In this document: piece after piece, positions 39,387-47,510 of the stretch
Layout of the letters: every line of letters begins with the position of its first letter
How positions within the stretch are numbered: position 1 is the stretch's first letter
Assembly (NCBI RefSeq): GCF_033025475.1
Contig: NZ_CP130322.1
Span: 434,001 to 498,000, forward strand
Source: Sphingomonas sp. C3-2
Lineage (GTDB): Bacteria; Pseudomonadota; Alphaproteobacteria; Sphingomonadales; Sphingomonadaceae
Direction of reading: 5' to 3'
Length of the DNA: 64,000 nt
Translations under genes and position numbers: made by a program
Notes under the pieces: generated by a model
Told to the model about the DNA's origin: nothing
Database searches by the model: none
What the model saw: only the letters and a program-made list of their open reading frames with translations

Positions 39387-41219
39387 TCACCAACCGCATT
39401 GTTTGCCCTTATTCTGATCCTTTAACCATGTCATGAGCGGCTGGAAGTAAGAAATCATTGCCGAACCATCGATTTCCCTTGTGCCGGTGAAGGCTTCAAG
39501 CGCGTCGGGCCAGGGCTTGGACGCGCCCATTTCGAGCATCGCGTTGAGCTTCGCACCAACCTCTTTGTTGCCGTAGAAGGAGCAGCGATGGAGCGGCCCC
39601 TTCCAGCCCGACTGCTCGCAAGCCGCCTTGTAGAACTGGAACTGAAGGATGCGCGCAAGGAAATAGCGCGTGTACGGCGTGTTGCCCGGGATGTGATATT
39701 TCCCGCCCGCGTCGAAATTCGCCTCGCTGCGATCAACCGGCGGGACGATGCCCTGATATTGCAGGCGCAGATCGGTCCATGCCTTGTTGTAGTGATTGGC
39801 CGGAATCTGGCCGCTGAATACGCCCCAGCGCCATTTGTCGACGAGCAGGCCGAAGGGCAGGAAGGCAACCTTGTCCATCGCCTGACGCAGCAGCAGGCCG
39901 AGATCCTTGTCTTCGGACGGAACCTCGTTCTGCTTGAGCAGGCCGATCTGGACCAGATAATCGGGCGTGATCGACAGCGCGACGAAATCGCCGATCGCCT
40001 CGTGGAAGCCGTCATTCGCGCCGTTGAGGTAGAGGAAGGGCTGCTTGTTATAGGCACGCTGGTAATAATTGTGGCCAAGTTCGTGGTGGATCGTGACGAA
40101 ATCGTCCGAATTCACCTTGGTGCACATCTTGATGCGGATATCGTCCTTGTTGTCGATATCCCATGCCGAGGCGTGGCAGACCACTTCACGGTCAGCCGGC
40201 TTGACGATCTGCGAGCGTTTCCAGAAGGTTTCGGGCAGCGGCGTGAAACCGAGCGAGCTGTAGAAGCCCTCCCCGATCTTCACCATCTTCACCGGATCGT
40301 CACCGCGACGCTTGAGCAGTTCACCGATATCGAAGCCGACATCGCCTGCCCCCTTGGGCGCGACGACATCATAGATGTTGCCCCATTCCTGCGCCCACAT
40401 ATTGCCGAGCAGATCGGCGCGGATCGCCCCCGATTTGGGCTGGACGGCATCGCCATATTTCTCGTTCAGCTTGGTGCGGGTGTAGCAATGCAGTTCGTCA
40501 TAGAGCGGCTTCACCTGCGCCCAGAGCTTGTCGGTCAGCTTGGCGAAATCGTCTGCGGGCATGTCATAGCCCGAGCGCCACATCGCGCCGACATCCTTAT
40601 AGCCAAGCTCCTGCGCGCCCTTGTTCGCGATCTCGACCATGCGGGTATAGTCCTGCCGCATCGGCGCGCCGACATTGTCGTGCCAGCTGGCCCACATTTC
40701 CTTGAGCTGGGCGGGATTGCGGCTGGTGCCCATTTCGGCCTCGATGTCCGAGCCGCCGATCGGCTTGCCGTCGAGCGTGCCGCGGCCCTTGCCATAGGCC
40801 GAGTTGAGGCGCGTCGCGATTTCGTTGAGTTCGGTCGCGGCGCCCGCCGTCGTCGGCGCAGGCAGCACGATGCCGCCGCGCAGGATATCGAGCTTGCGCA
40901 CCGTATCGGCGGACAGCCCCGGCACCTTCTGGAACTTGGCGGCCTCAAGCGCGAGGCGCACCGACTTCTCGGTACCTTCCGCGCCGCTCTTGGCGGCAAG
41001 CGCATCGGTATCGTCAGTGATATAGGTGGCGTTGACCCAGGCTACGCGCGACGCATCGACCGCATAGTCGAACAGTTCCTTTTCAGCCGCGGCGATAAAT
41101 GCATCCGCGTCAGCGGCGGTGAGCGCCTTGGCAGGGCGGGTATCCGCCTTCTGGGCATAAAGCGGTGCGGCGCTGGCGAGCAAGGTGCCCAGCGCAAGCG
41201 CGGAAAGAGCCGATTTCAT
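39387..41219 (-). CDS. Exported M2 family zinc metallopeptidase (ACE-like peptidyl-dipeptidase)
   Basis: The 610-residue product has a signal peptide ending near YAQ (residue 23) and the gluzincin site HHELGHNYY: His379-Glu380, His383, and the third ligand Glu407 in GANDGFHEAIGD. IPANHYNKAWTDLRLQYQGI and the FHIPGNTPYTRYFLARILQFQF-like segment are typical of bacterial relatives of angiotensin-converting enzyme, which remove C-terminal dipeptides. It is predicted to act in the periplasm on peptides, together with the S9B peptidase nearby. Confidence 0.94.
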   Translation of the reverse strand: MKSALSALALGTLLASAAPLYAQKADTRPAKALTAADADAFIAAAEKELFDYAVDASRVAWVNATYITDDTDALAAKSGAEGTEKSVRLALEAAKFQKVPGLSADTVRKLDILRGGIVLPAPTTAGAATELNEIATRLNSAYGKGRGTLDGKPIGGSDIEAEMGTSRNPAQLKEMWASWHDNVGAPMRQDYTRMVEIANKGAQELGYKDVGAMWRSGYDMPADDFAKLTDKLWAQVKPLYDELHCYTRTKLNEKYGDAVQPKSGAIRADLLGNMWAQEWGNIYDVVAPKGAGDVGFDIGELLKRRGDDPVKMVKIGEGFYSSLGFTPLPETFWKRSQIVKPADREVVCHASAWDIDNKDDIRIKMCTKVNSDDFVTIHHELGHNYYQRAYNKQPFLYLNGANDGFHEAIGDFVALSITPDYLVQIGLLKQNEVPSEDKDLGLLLRQAMDKVAFLPFGLLVDKWRWGVFSGQIPANHYNKAWTDLRLQYQGIVPPVDRSEANFDAGGKYHIPGNTPYTRYFLARILQFQFYKAACEQSGWKGPLHRCSFYGNKEVGAKLNAMLEMGASKPWPDALEAFTGTREIDGSAMISYFQPLMTWLKDQNKGKQCGW

Positions 41220-41283
41220 ATGTGGGTATCCCCAAAGTCTGTTTGCTTGTTGGGGCGCAGACTGAACCGCGCCCCCTGTAGAA

Positions 41284-42048
41284 TCAAGCCGCTAGAAAAT
41301 CGCGGATCGCCTGTCCCAGTTCGGACTTGGTAACCGCGCTCATGTGGTTGCCCGGAATGGCGAGGAAACGCGCGCCCGGAATGGCCTGCGCCAGCGCCTC
41401 GCCCGAGCCATTGTCGTCGTCATCCTCACCCGTCACGACGAGCACGGGCAGATCGATCGCGGCGAGCTGTTCGGGCGCAGTATCGACAAAGGTTTCGAGG
41501 ATGAGGAGCAGCGCCTGCGGATCGCCCTTGGTTGTCTTGAGGAACGCCTCGGTCATCCATTCGCTCGTCCCGCGATCGAAGCTGCCGAGATTGGTGAGGA
41601 CATTGCGGAAATAGGTGCCCCGCCCCGCCGTATCGATGATCCCGTCATAGCCCATGCCGCACAGCACCGCGCGGCGAGGCTTTGCCCCCTGGACGAGCAT
41701 CCGCGTGACCGTGCGGCCACCCAGCGAATAGCCGGCCAGATCATAATCCGTGAGCCCGAGATGGCGCAGCAGCGCAAAACCATCGGCCGCCAGCACATCG
41801 GGCGGATAGGCCTCTGCCTCATGCGGCTTGCCGCTTTCGCCGTGCGCGCGCAGATCGGGCATGATCACCCGGTAGCCAGCATCGGCGAGCAGCGCGGCAT
41901 GGCCGTAGCGAATCCAGTTGGTGTTCGCGTTGGAGAAATAGCCATGGATCAGGACGAGCGGGCGCCCCTCGCCCATTTCATGCCAGGCGAGCATGGTGCC
42001 GTCATCGGCCTGGAAGTGGTGGACTGAAACGTCGAATGTCGTCACCAT
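41284..42048 (-). CDS. Alpha/beta hydrolase
   Basis: A 254-residue cytoplasmic hydrolase without signal peptide. LVLIHGYFSN gives the oxyanion-hole HG, PDLRAHGESG is the DxRxxGxS segment, GYSLGG places the nucleophile at Ser108, LPVLVVTGEDD carries the acid and PGNHMSA the catalytic His. It could be an esterase, lipase or haloperoxidase-like enzyme; the substrate is not evident. It is divergent from marR and 64 bases upstream of the M2 peptidase on the same strand. Confidence 0.9.
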   Translation of the reverse strand: MVTTFDVSVHHFQADDGTMLAWHEMGEGRPLVLIHGYFSNANTNWIRYGHAALLADAGYRVIMPDLRAHGESGKPHEAEAYPPDVLAADGFALLRHLGLTDYDLAGYSLGGRTVTRMLVQGAKPRRAVLCGMGYDGIIDTAGRGTYFRNVLTNLGSFDRGTSEWMTEAFLKTTKGDPQALLLILETFVDTAPEQLAAIDLPVLVVTGEDDDDNGSGEALAQAIPGARFLAIPGNHMSAVTKSELGQAIRDFLAA

Positions 42049-42218
42049 CAGCCCCGTGCCTCGATCGGTTGGATACGCATGTTTTTAACATTCCCTGCAA
42101 GGCGGCCCCGGCCGTTGCGGGACACGCAAGATAGCCCGCTATGCGCCCCATGGCGCGGCTCTGCAATCGACCAATTGCATGGCATGGCCGGCGGTTTAGC
42201 GATGGACAAAACAGCGCA

Positions 42219-42244
42219 CATATAATAAGCGTGTTTACTATATG
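42219..42244. promoter_or_regulatory. marR promoter -10 box inside an imperfect palindrome overlapping the start codon
   Basis: CATATAATAA and TTACTATATG are near-perfect inverted arms (one mismatch) around GCGTGT. The left arm contains TATAAT (42221-42226), a consensus -10 box, and the right arm includes the marR ATG at 42242. A transcript starting about seven bases after the box would carry under ten bases of leader. The layout fits a MarR autoregulatory operator. No convincing -35 box is seen. Confidence 0.6.
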
Positions 42245-42700
42245 GACTCAACAACACAGTCTCTCGGCTTTTTGCTGGCCGATGCCGCCCGTCTGGTTCG
42301 CCGAAATTTCGACGAACGCGCCCGTTCCATCGGTGTCACCGGCCCGCAGTGGCGCGTGCTGACCGCGCTTATCCATCACGAAGGCATTTACCAGAGCCGT
42401 CTCGCCGATCTGATCGAAGTTGAGCCGATCAGCCTTTGCCGCATGGTGGATCGTTTGCAGGAATCGGCGCTCGTCGAGCGGCGCCCCTCCCCCAGCGACC
42501 GGCGCGCCTGGCAATTGTTCCTGACGGAAAAGGCACGCACGCTTGTGGCGCAGCTGCGCGAACCCGCTTATGAAACGCTGAGCGAGGCGCTCGAGGGACT
42601 GAACGAGGCTGAACGCCAACAACTTGCGGCGGCGCTGGAGCGGATCCGGCTCAACCTTTCGCGCAAGCCCGCCGTTTCCGATGGAGCATCCAATGGCTGA
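42242..42700 (+). CDS. MarR family transcriptional regulator of the adjacent efflux genes
   Basis: The 152-residue protein has the MarR winged helix: ARSIGVTGPQWRVLTAL, then QSRLADLIEVEPISLCRMVDRL as recognition region, and LVERRPSPSDRRAWQLFLT as the wing with its conserved DRR. It probably represses itself and emrAB and is released by a phenolic or antibiotic-like ligand. No Shine-Dalgarno precedes the ATG, so the message may be leaderless. emrA starts inside its last codons. Confidence 0.93.
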   Translation: MDSTTQSLGFLLADAARLVRRNFDERARSIGVTGPQWRVLTALIHHEGIYQSRLADLIEVEPISLCRMVDRLQESALVERRPSPSDRRAWQLFLTEKARTLVAQLREPAYETLSEALEGLNEAERQQLAAALERIRLNLSRKPAVSDGASNG

Positions 42701-43778
42701 TTCCGGTGAAGCCATCCGTTTCGACAAGGCCGAACCGATGACGAGCGCGCCCGAAGCCCCCGCCACCAAGCGCAAGCGGCCGATGCGGCTTGCCGCCATG
42801 TTTTCGGTTCCGCTGCTGATTGCGGGAACGATGGGCTATTTCTGGCTGACGAGCGGCCGGTTCATCTCGACAGACAACGCCTATGTTCAGCAGGACAAGG
42901 TTTCGGTGGCATCCGAGATCAACGGGCTGATCGTCGAAGTGAAAGTGGGCGAGAACCAGCGCGTGAAGAAGGGCGACCTTCTGTTCCGGATCGATCCGGC
43001 ACCCTACCGGATCGCGCTGGCCGACGCCAACGCCGCGATCGCATCGGCGCAGGTGTCGCTGGCAACGATGGAATCCAACTATCGTGGCACCGCGGTCGAC
43101 ATCGCGGCCAGCCGCGACACGATGCGCTTCGCACAGCAGGAATATGACCGTCAGGCCGAACTGATGCGCCGCGGCTTCACGACCAAGGCCCGGCTCGACG
43201 CGACCGAACACGCGCTGATCCAGGCGCGCGAAAGCCTGCGCAACGCACAGGCCGCCGCCGACGAGGCCCGCGCCAAGATTTCAACCGGTTCGGCCGTTCC
43301 GGGCCAGAACCCTGAGATTGCCGCCGCGCAGGTGCGCCGCGACAAGGCGTTGCTCGATCTGTCGCGTACCGAGGTCCGCGCGCCGAGCGATGGCACGGTA
43401 AGCCAGTCTACCCGCCTGCAGGTGGGGCAGATGATGATGGCAAGCCTGCCCGCGCTGAGCGTGGTGGTAAGCGACAAGGCGTGGGTGGAAGCCAATTTCA
43501 AGGAAACCGATCTGAAGAACATGGCCGTCGGCCAGCCCGCGACCGTGACCTTCGACGCCTATCCCGAGCTGAAGCTGAAGGGGCATGTCGAAAGCATCGG
43601 CGCCGGCACCGGATCGGAATTTTCGGTGCTCCCTGCCCAGAACGCCAATGGCAACTGGGTGAAGGTAACCCAGCGCGTGCCAGTACGCGTGGCGATCGAC
43701 GACAAGCCCAGCCGCCAGATGATCGCCGGGCTTTCTGCCGAAGTGACCGTCGACACGAAAAACCGTGGCAACCGCTGA
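42693..43778 (+). CDS. emrA: HlyD/EmrA family periplasmic adaptor subunit
   Basis: The 361-residue membrane-fusion protein links an inner-membrane MFS pump to an outer-membrane channel. It has one N-terminal membrane segment (LAAMFSVPLLIAGTMGYFWL), a DNAYVQQDKVSVASEINGLI lipoyl-like half, a long coiled coil, and the second half LSRTEVRAPSDGTVSQSTRLQVGQ. ATG 42693, six bases after GGAG, overlaps marR by 8 bases. emrB begins within its end. No TolC-type partner is encoded in the window. Confidence 0.94.
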   Translation: MADSGEAIRFDKAEPMTSAPEAPATKRKRPMRLAAMFSVPLLIAGTMGYFWLTSGRFISTDNAYVQQDKVSVASEINGLIVEVKVGENQRVKKGDLLFRIDPAPYRIALADANAAIASAQVSLATMESNYRGTAVDIAASRDTMRFAQQEYDRQAELMRRGFTTKARLDATEHALIQARESLRNAQAAADEARAKISTGSAVPGQNPEIAAAQVRRDKALLDLSRTEVRAPSDGTVSQSTRLQVGQMMMASLPALSVVVSDKAWVEANFKETDLKNMAVGQPATVTFDAYPELKLKGHVESIGAGTGSEFSVLPAQNANGNWVKVTQRVPVRVAIDDKPSRQMIAGLSAEVTVDTKNRGNR

Positions 43779-45321
43779 CATCGCGACGGGCGGCGGCACC
43801 GCCGCCATGCCCGTCAAACATCATGGCTGGCTGACGGTCGGCGTGATGGGCGCGATGGTGATGCAGATCCTCGACACCACCATCGCAAATGTGGCGCTGC
43901 CGCACATGCAGACCAGCCTGGGCGCGACGATGGACAGCGTCAGCTGGGTGCTGACCAGCTATATCGTCGCCGCCGCGATCGCGACGCCGGTGACGGGCTG
44001 GCTTGCCGACCGGTTCGGATCACGCAACCTGTTCCTGTTTGCGGTCGGCACCTTCATCTTTGCCTCGATGCTCTGCGGCGCGGCGACCAATCTGGAAACG
44101 ATGGTCGCCTTTCGCATCTTCCAGGGGGTGGCCGGCGCCTTTATCGGCCCGCTGTCGCAGACGGTGATGCTCGACATCAACCCGCCCGAGCGCCATGCCA
44201 AGGCGATGTCGATGTGGGGCATGGGCGTGATGATCGGCCCGATCATGGGCCCGGTTCTGGGCGGCTGGCTTACCGAAAATTACAATTGGCGCTGGGTGTT
44301 CTACGTCAACCTGCCCATCGGTATCCTGACGCTGGCGCTGCTCTGGGCGCTCCTCCCCTCACGTGGCCAAACCAAGCGTTCATTCGACGTCACCGGTTTT
44401 GCCATGCTCTCGGTTGCGCTCGCCAGTTTCCAGCTGATGCTCGACCGTGGCCCGCATGAGGACTGGTTCGCGAGCTGGGAAATCATCATCGAGGCCGCCG
44501 TCGCATTTGGCGCTTTCTGGATGTTCCTCGTCCATCTGCTGACCGCCAAGAAACCGCTGTTCGAGCGCCAGATGTTCAAGAACCGCAATCTGGCGACCGG
44601 GCTGATGTTCATGGTGGTGATCGGGATCACTTCCATGGCGCCGATGGCGCTGCTGCCGCCGATGCTGCAGCAACTTTACGGCTATCCCGTTATCGATACC
44701 GGGATGCTGCTCGCGCCGCGCGGCGTGGGGGTGTTCATCACGATGTTCATCGGCGGCCAGCTGATGGGACGCGGGGTCGACCCGCGCTATCTCATCGCAT
44801 CCGGGCTGCTGATCAGTTCCTGGTCGCTGTGGCACATGGCGCACTGGTCGCTCGACATCGGCTGGCAGACGGTGGCGATCAGCGGGTTCGTGCAAGGCCT
44901 TGGCATGGGGTTCGCGTTCATGCCGCTCAACGCCATGGCGTTCATCACCTTGCCCCCGCAATGGCGCACCGACGGCGCAAGCTCGCTCAACCTGATCCGC
45001 AGCCTTGGTTCGTCGGCAGGGATTTCGATGGTGACGGCGCTGTTGTCGCGCAACACGCAGATCAGCCATTCGGACCTCGCCGCGCACATCACCTCGTTCA
45101 GCATCGACGGGATGGACCCGACACTGGCGCAGGCGCTGGGATCAACGGGCGATACCGTGTTGTCGATGGCCAATGCCGAGGTGACGCGACAGGCGATGAT
45201 GATCGCCTATCTGGACGATTTCTACCTGATGTCGATCATCACGCTTCTGGCGCTGCCGCTCGTGCTCCTGCTGCAGGGGCCTCCGCGCGGGGCGAAGCTG
45301 GAAAAGATCGTCGCCGAATAA
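43765..45321 (+). CDS. emrB: DHA2 family drug:H+ antiporter (EmrB/QacA type)
   Basis: The 518-residue permease has about 14 membrane segments. MFS motifs are visible: LDTTIANVALPHMQ (motif D of the DHA2 group), GWLADRFGSRN (motif A) and GPVLGGWL (motif C of antiporters). With EmrA and an outer-membrane channel it should expel hydrophobic drugs across both membranes. The GTG start at 43765 overlaps emrA by 14 bases; ATG 43807 is the alternative. A strong terminator follows. Confidence 0.94.
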   Translation: MATADIATGGGTAAMPVKHHGWLTVGVMGAMVMQILDTTIANVALPHMQTSLGATMDSVSWVLTSYIVAAAIATPVTGWLADRFGSRNLFLFAVGTFIFASMLCGAATNLETMVAFRIFQGVAGAFIGPLSQTVMLDINPPERHAKAMSMWGMGVMIGPIMGPVLGGWLTENYNWRWVFYVNLPIGILTLALLWALLPSRGQTKRSFDVTGFAMLSVALASFQLMLDRGPHEDWFASWEIIIEAAVAFGAFWMFLVHLLTAKKPLFERQMFKNRNLATGLMFMVVIGITSMAPMALLPPMLQQLYGYPVIDTGMLLAPRGVGVFITMFIGGQLMGRGVDPRYLIASGLLISSWSLWHMAHWSLDIGWQTVAISGFVQGLGMGFAFMPLNAMAFITLPPQWRTDGASSLNLIRSLGSSAGISMVTALLSRNTQISHSDLAAHITSFSIDGMDPTLAQALGSTGDTVLSMANAEVTRQAMMIAYLDDFYLMSIITLLALPLVLLLQGPPRGAKLEKIVAE

Positions 45322-45350
45322 CTCGGCGGTTCGAGGACATGGATGCAAAA

Positions 45351-45388
45351 GGAAAAGGGCCCCGGAATTGCTTCCGGGGCCCTTTTCC
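45351..45388. terminator. Strong bidirectional terminator between emrB and asd
   Basis: Perfect 17-base arms (GGAAAAGGGCCCCGGAA and its complement) around a TTGC loop, placed 29 bases after the emrB stop and 23 bases after the asd stop on the other strand. The A/T-rich arm ends allow termination in both directions. Confidence 0.92.
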
Positions 45389-45411
45389 TGTCCTGCCGAA
45401 ACAGGCTGCGA

Positions 45412-46440
45412 TCAGGCAGCTTTTTTCAGATGGCGACGGCCGAGCAGTTCAGCGATCTGGACCGCATTGAGCGCGGCGCCCTTGCGCAGGTTATCCGACA
45501 CGCACCACAGCGACAGGCCGTTGTCCACGGTCGAGTCATCACGCACACGGCTGATGAAGGTCGCGTAATCACCGACGCATTCGATCGGGGTGACGTAGCC
45601 ACCGTTTTCGCGCTTGTCGACGAGCATAACGCCCGGAGCTTCACGCAGGATTTCCTGCGCCTTTTCGGCCGAAAGCTCGTTCTCGAACTCGATATTGATC
45701 GCTTCCGAGTGCCCCACGAAAACCGGCACGCGCACGCAGGTGGCCGTGACCTTCACCTTCGGATCGAGGATCTTCTTGGTTTCAGCGACCATCTTCCATT
45801 CTTCCTTGGTCGAACCATCTTCAAGGAAGCTGTCGATGTGCGGGATCACGTTGAACGCGATCTGCTTGGTGAACTTTTGCGGCTCGACCGTGTCGCCAAC
45901 AAAGATGTTGCGGCTCTGTTCGAACAGTTCGTCCATCCCCGCCTTGCCCGCGCCGGAAACCGACTGATAGGTGGCGACAACGACGCGCTTGATCGTCGCG
46001 GCATCGTGCAGCGGCTTCAGCGCGACGACCATCTGCGCGGTCGAGCAGTTGGGGTTCGCGATGATGTTCTTCTTGGTATAGCCGTCGATCGCGTCGGGGT
46101 TCACTTCGGGCACGATCAGCGGCACGTCGGGATCCATGCGGTAGAGCGACGAATTGTCGATCACCGTGCAGCCGGCGGCTGCGAACTTGGGTGCGAAGAC
46201 CTTGGTTGCGTCCGAACCGATGGCGAAAAGCGCCATGTCCCAACCCGTCGGGTCGAAATGTTCGATATTCTGGACCTTGAGTTTTCGTCCGGTCTCGCCG
46301 AAGTCAATCTCGTCACCCTGGCTACGCGCGGAAGCCACGACGGCGATATCGTCCAGCGGAAATTGACGTTCCGCCAGAATGTTCAGCATTTCACGTCCGA
46401 CATTGCCGGTCGCACCGGCAACCACTACCCGGTAGCCCAT
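45412..46440 (-). CDS. asd: Aspartate-semialdehyde dehydrogenase
   Basis: Asd reduces aspartyl phosphate to the semialdehyde, the branch point for lysine/meso-DAP, threonine and methionine. The 342-residue product has the NADP-binding VVVAGATGNVGREML, catalytic Cys132 in NPNCSTAQ, SVSGAGKAGMDEL and VPVFVGHSEAI. ATG 46440 follows GGAG; the 80 upstream codons lack similarity. It feeds the same meso-DAP branch as dapF at 56185. Confidence 0.97.
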   Translation of the reverse strand: MGYRVVVAGATGNVGREMLNILAERQFPLDDIAVVASARSQGDEIDFGETGRKLKVQNIEHFDPTGWDMALFAIGSDATKVFAPKFAAAGCTVIDNSSLYRMDPDVPLIVPEVNPDAIDGYTKKNIIANPNCSTAQMVVALKPLHDAATIKRVVVATYQSVSGAGKAGMDELFEQSRNIFVGDTVEPQKFTKQIAFNVIPHIDSFLEDGSTKEEWKMVAETKKILDPKVKVTATCVRVPVFVGHSEAINIEFENELSAEKAQEILREAPGVMLVDKRENGGYVTPIECVGDYATFISRVRDDSTVDNGLSLWCVSDNLRKGAALNAVQIAELLGRRHLKKAA

Positions 46441-46618
46441 TATTAAACACTCCAACTCGGTGAAGTGGGCGGCAATAGCGCGGCTGCAGCATTTGTCCAG
46501 CCCCACCCGGCGCGCGCGCAACGAAAGAACATCACCGCCCGCCAAAAGCTGTGCTATGTTACCGAACAAGGACTCATGCCCGGAGAAAATTTCACGAGTA
46601 CAGCCAAGGAGATGGATC

Positions 46619-47440
46619 ATGGTGGCAACCAACGCGCTAAGACAGCCGACACTGGATATCCCCGACATCCCCATCCGCACGATTACGGCGGACGACCTGA
46701 AGGCATCGCTTCGTGAAGGCTATCAGGACTTTCTGGCCAAGCGTGGCGACCTGTTCTTTGCAGGGCTGATCTATCCGCTGGTCGGCTTCGTCGCTGCCTT
46801 TGGCGCGCTGGGCAGCCACATGCTCTACATCCTGTTTCCGATCGCCGCCGGGCTATCGCTGTTGGGGCCCCTCACCTGCACCGGATTTTACGAACTGGCG
46901 CGGCGGCGCGAGGCCGGGCTGGAATCGCGTTGGCGGCATTTCTTCGACGTGCGCAAGAGCGACGCGCTGGACGGCATATTGGGCGTGGCCGCGGTGCTGA
47001 TCGGTATCTTCATCGCCTGGGTGTTTACCGCGACCGCAGTTTATGAGGTGTTTTTCGGCCGGGAAACGTCGAGTTCGATCGGCACCTTCGTGACGCAACT
47101 CTTCACCACGCCCAAGGGCTGGGCGATGATGATCATCGGCAATCTGATCGGCCTTGGCTTCGCGCTCGTCGCGATGGCGGTCAGCGTAATCGCGCTGCCG
47201 CTGCTGGTGGACAAGGATGTCGATGCCGGTATCGCAATGCGGACATCGATCCGCGCGGTGAAGCAGAATTTCGGCGTGATGATGCGCTGGGGTCTGATGG
47301 TGGCGGCATTGCTCGTCCTTGGCGCCATTCCGCTGTTCATTGGGCTGGCTGCGGTGCTGCCGATCCTCGGCTATGCGACCTGGCACCTCTATACCCGCAC
47401 GATCGATCGTACGGGCATTCCATCCCAGCCCCATCGCTGA
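46619..47440 (+). CDS. DUF2189 family multi-spanning membrane protein
   Basis: The 273-residue product has about six membrane segments after a cytoplasmic N-terminus (IRTITADDLKASLREGYQDF). The regular spacing of the W/L/G-rich helices and segments such as GPLTCTGFYELARRREAG and NQDV-like KDVDAGIAMRTSIRAVKQN match DUF2189 proteins, whose function is unknown. ATG 46619 is seven bases after AAGGAG, and this decides the start over longer frames. A terminator follows 28 bases after the stop. Confidence 0.88.
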   Translation: MVATNALRQPTLDIPDIPIRTITADDLKASLREGYQDFLAKRGDLFFAGLIYPLVGFVAAFGALGSHMLYILFPIAAGLSLLGPLTCTGFYELARRREAGLESRWRHFFDVRKSDALDGILGVAAVLIGIFIAWVFTATAVYEVFFGRETSSSIGTFVTQLFTTPKGWAMMIIGNLIGLGFALVAMAVSVIALPLLVDKDVDAGIAMRTSIRAVKQNFGVMMRWGLMVAALLVLGAIPLFIGLAAVLPILGYATWHLYTRTIDRTGIPSQPHR

Positions 47441-47468
47441 AACCATTATCAGCGCAGAGGCCGGGTAG

Positions 47469-47504
47469 ATATGGCTGCCCCTTCCCATCTCGGGGCAGCC
47501 ATAT
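47469..47504. terminator. Terminator between DUF2189 and S9 peptidase genes
   Basis: Perfect 13-base arms ATATGGCTGCCCC and GGGGCAGCCATAT with a ten-base loop, followed by TCTTGCTCATTT on the plus strand. It lies between convergent stops and may serve both. Confidence 0.87.
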
Positions 47505-47510
47505 TCTTGC

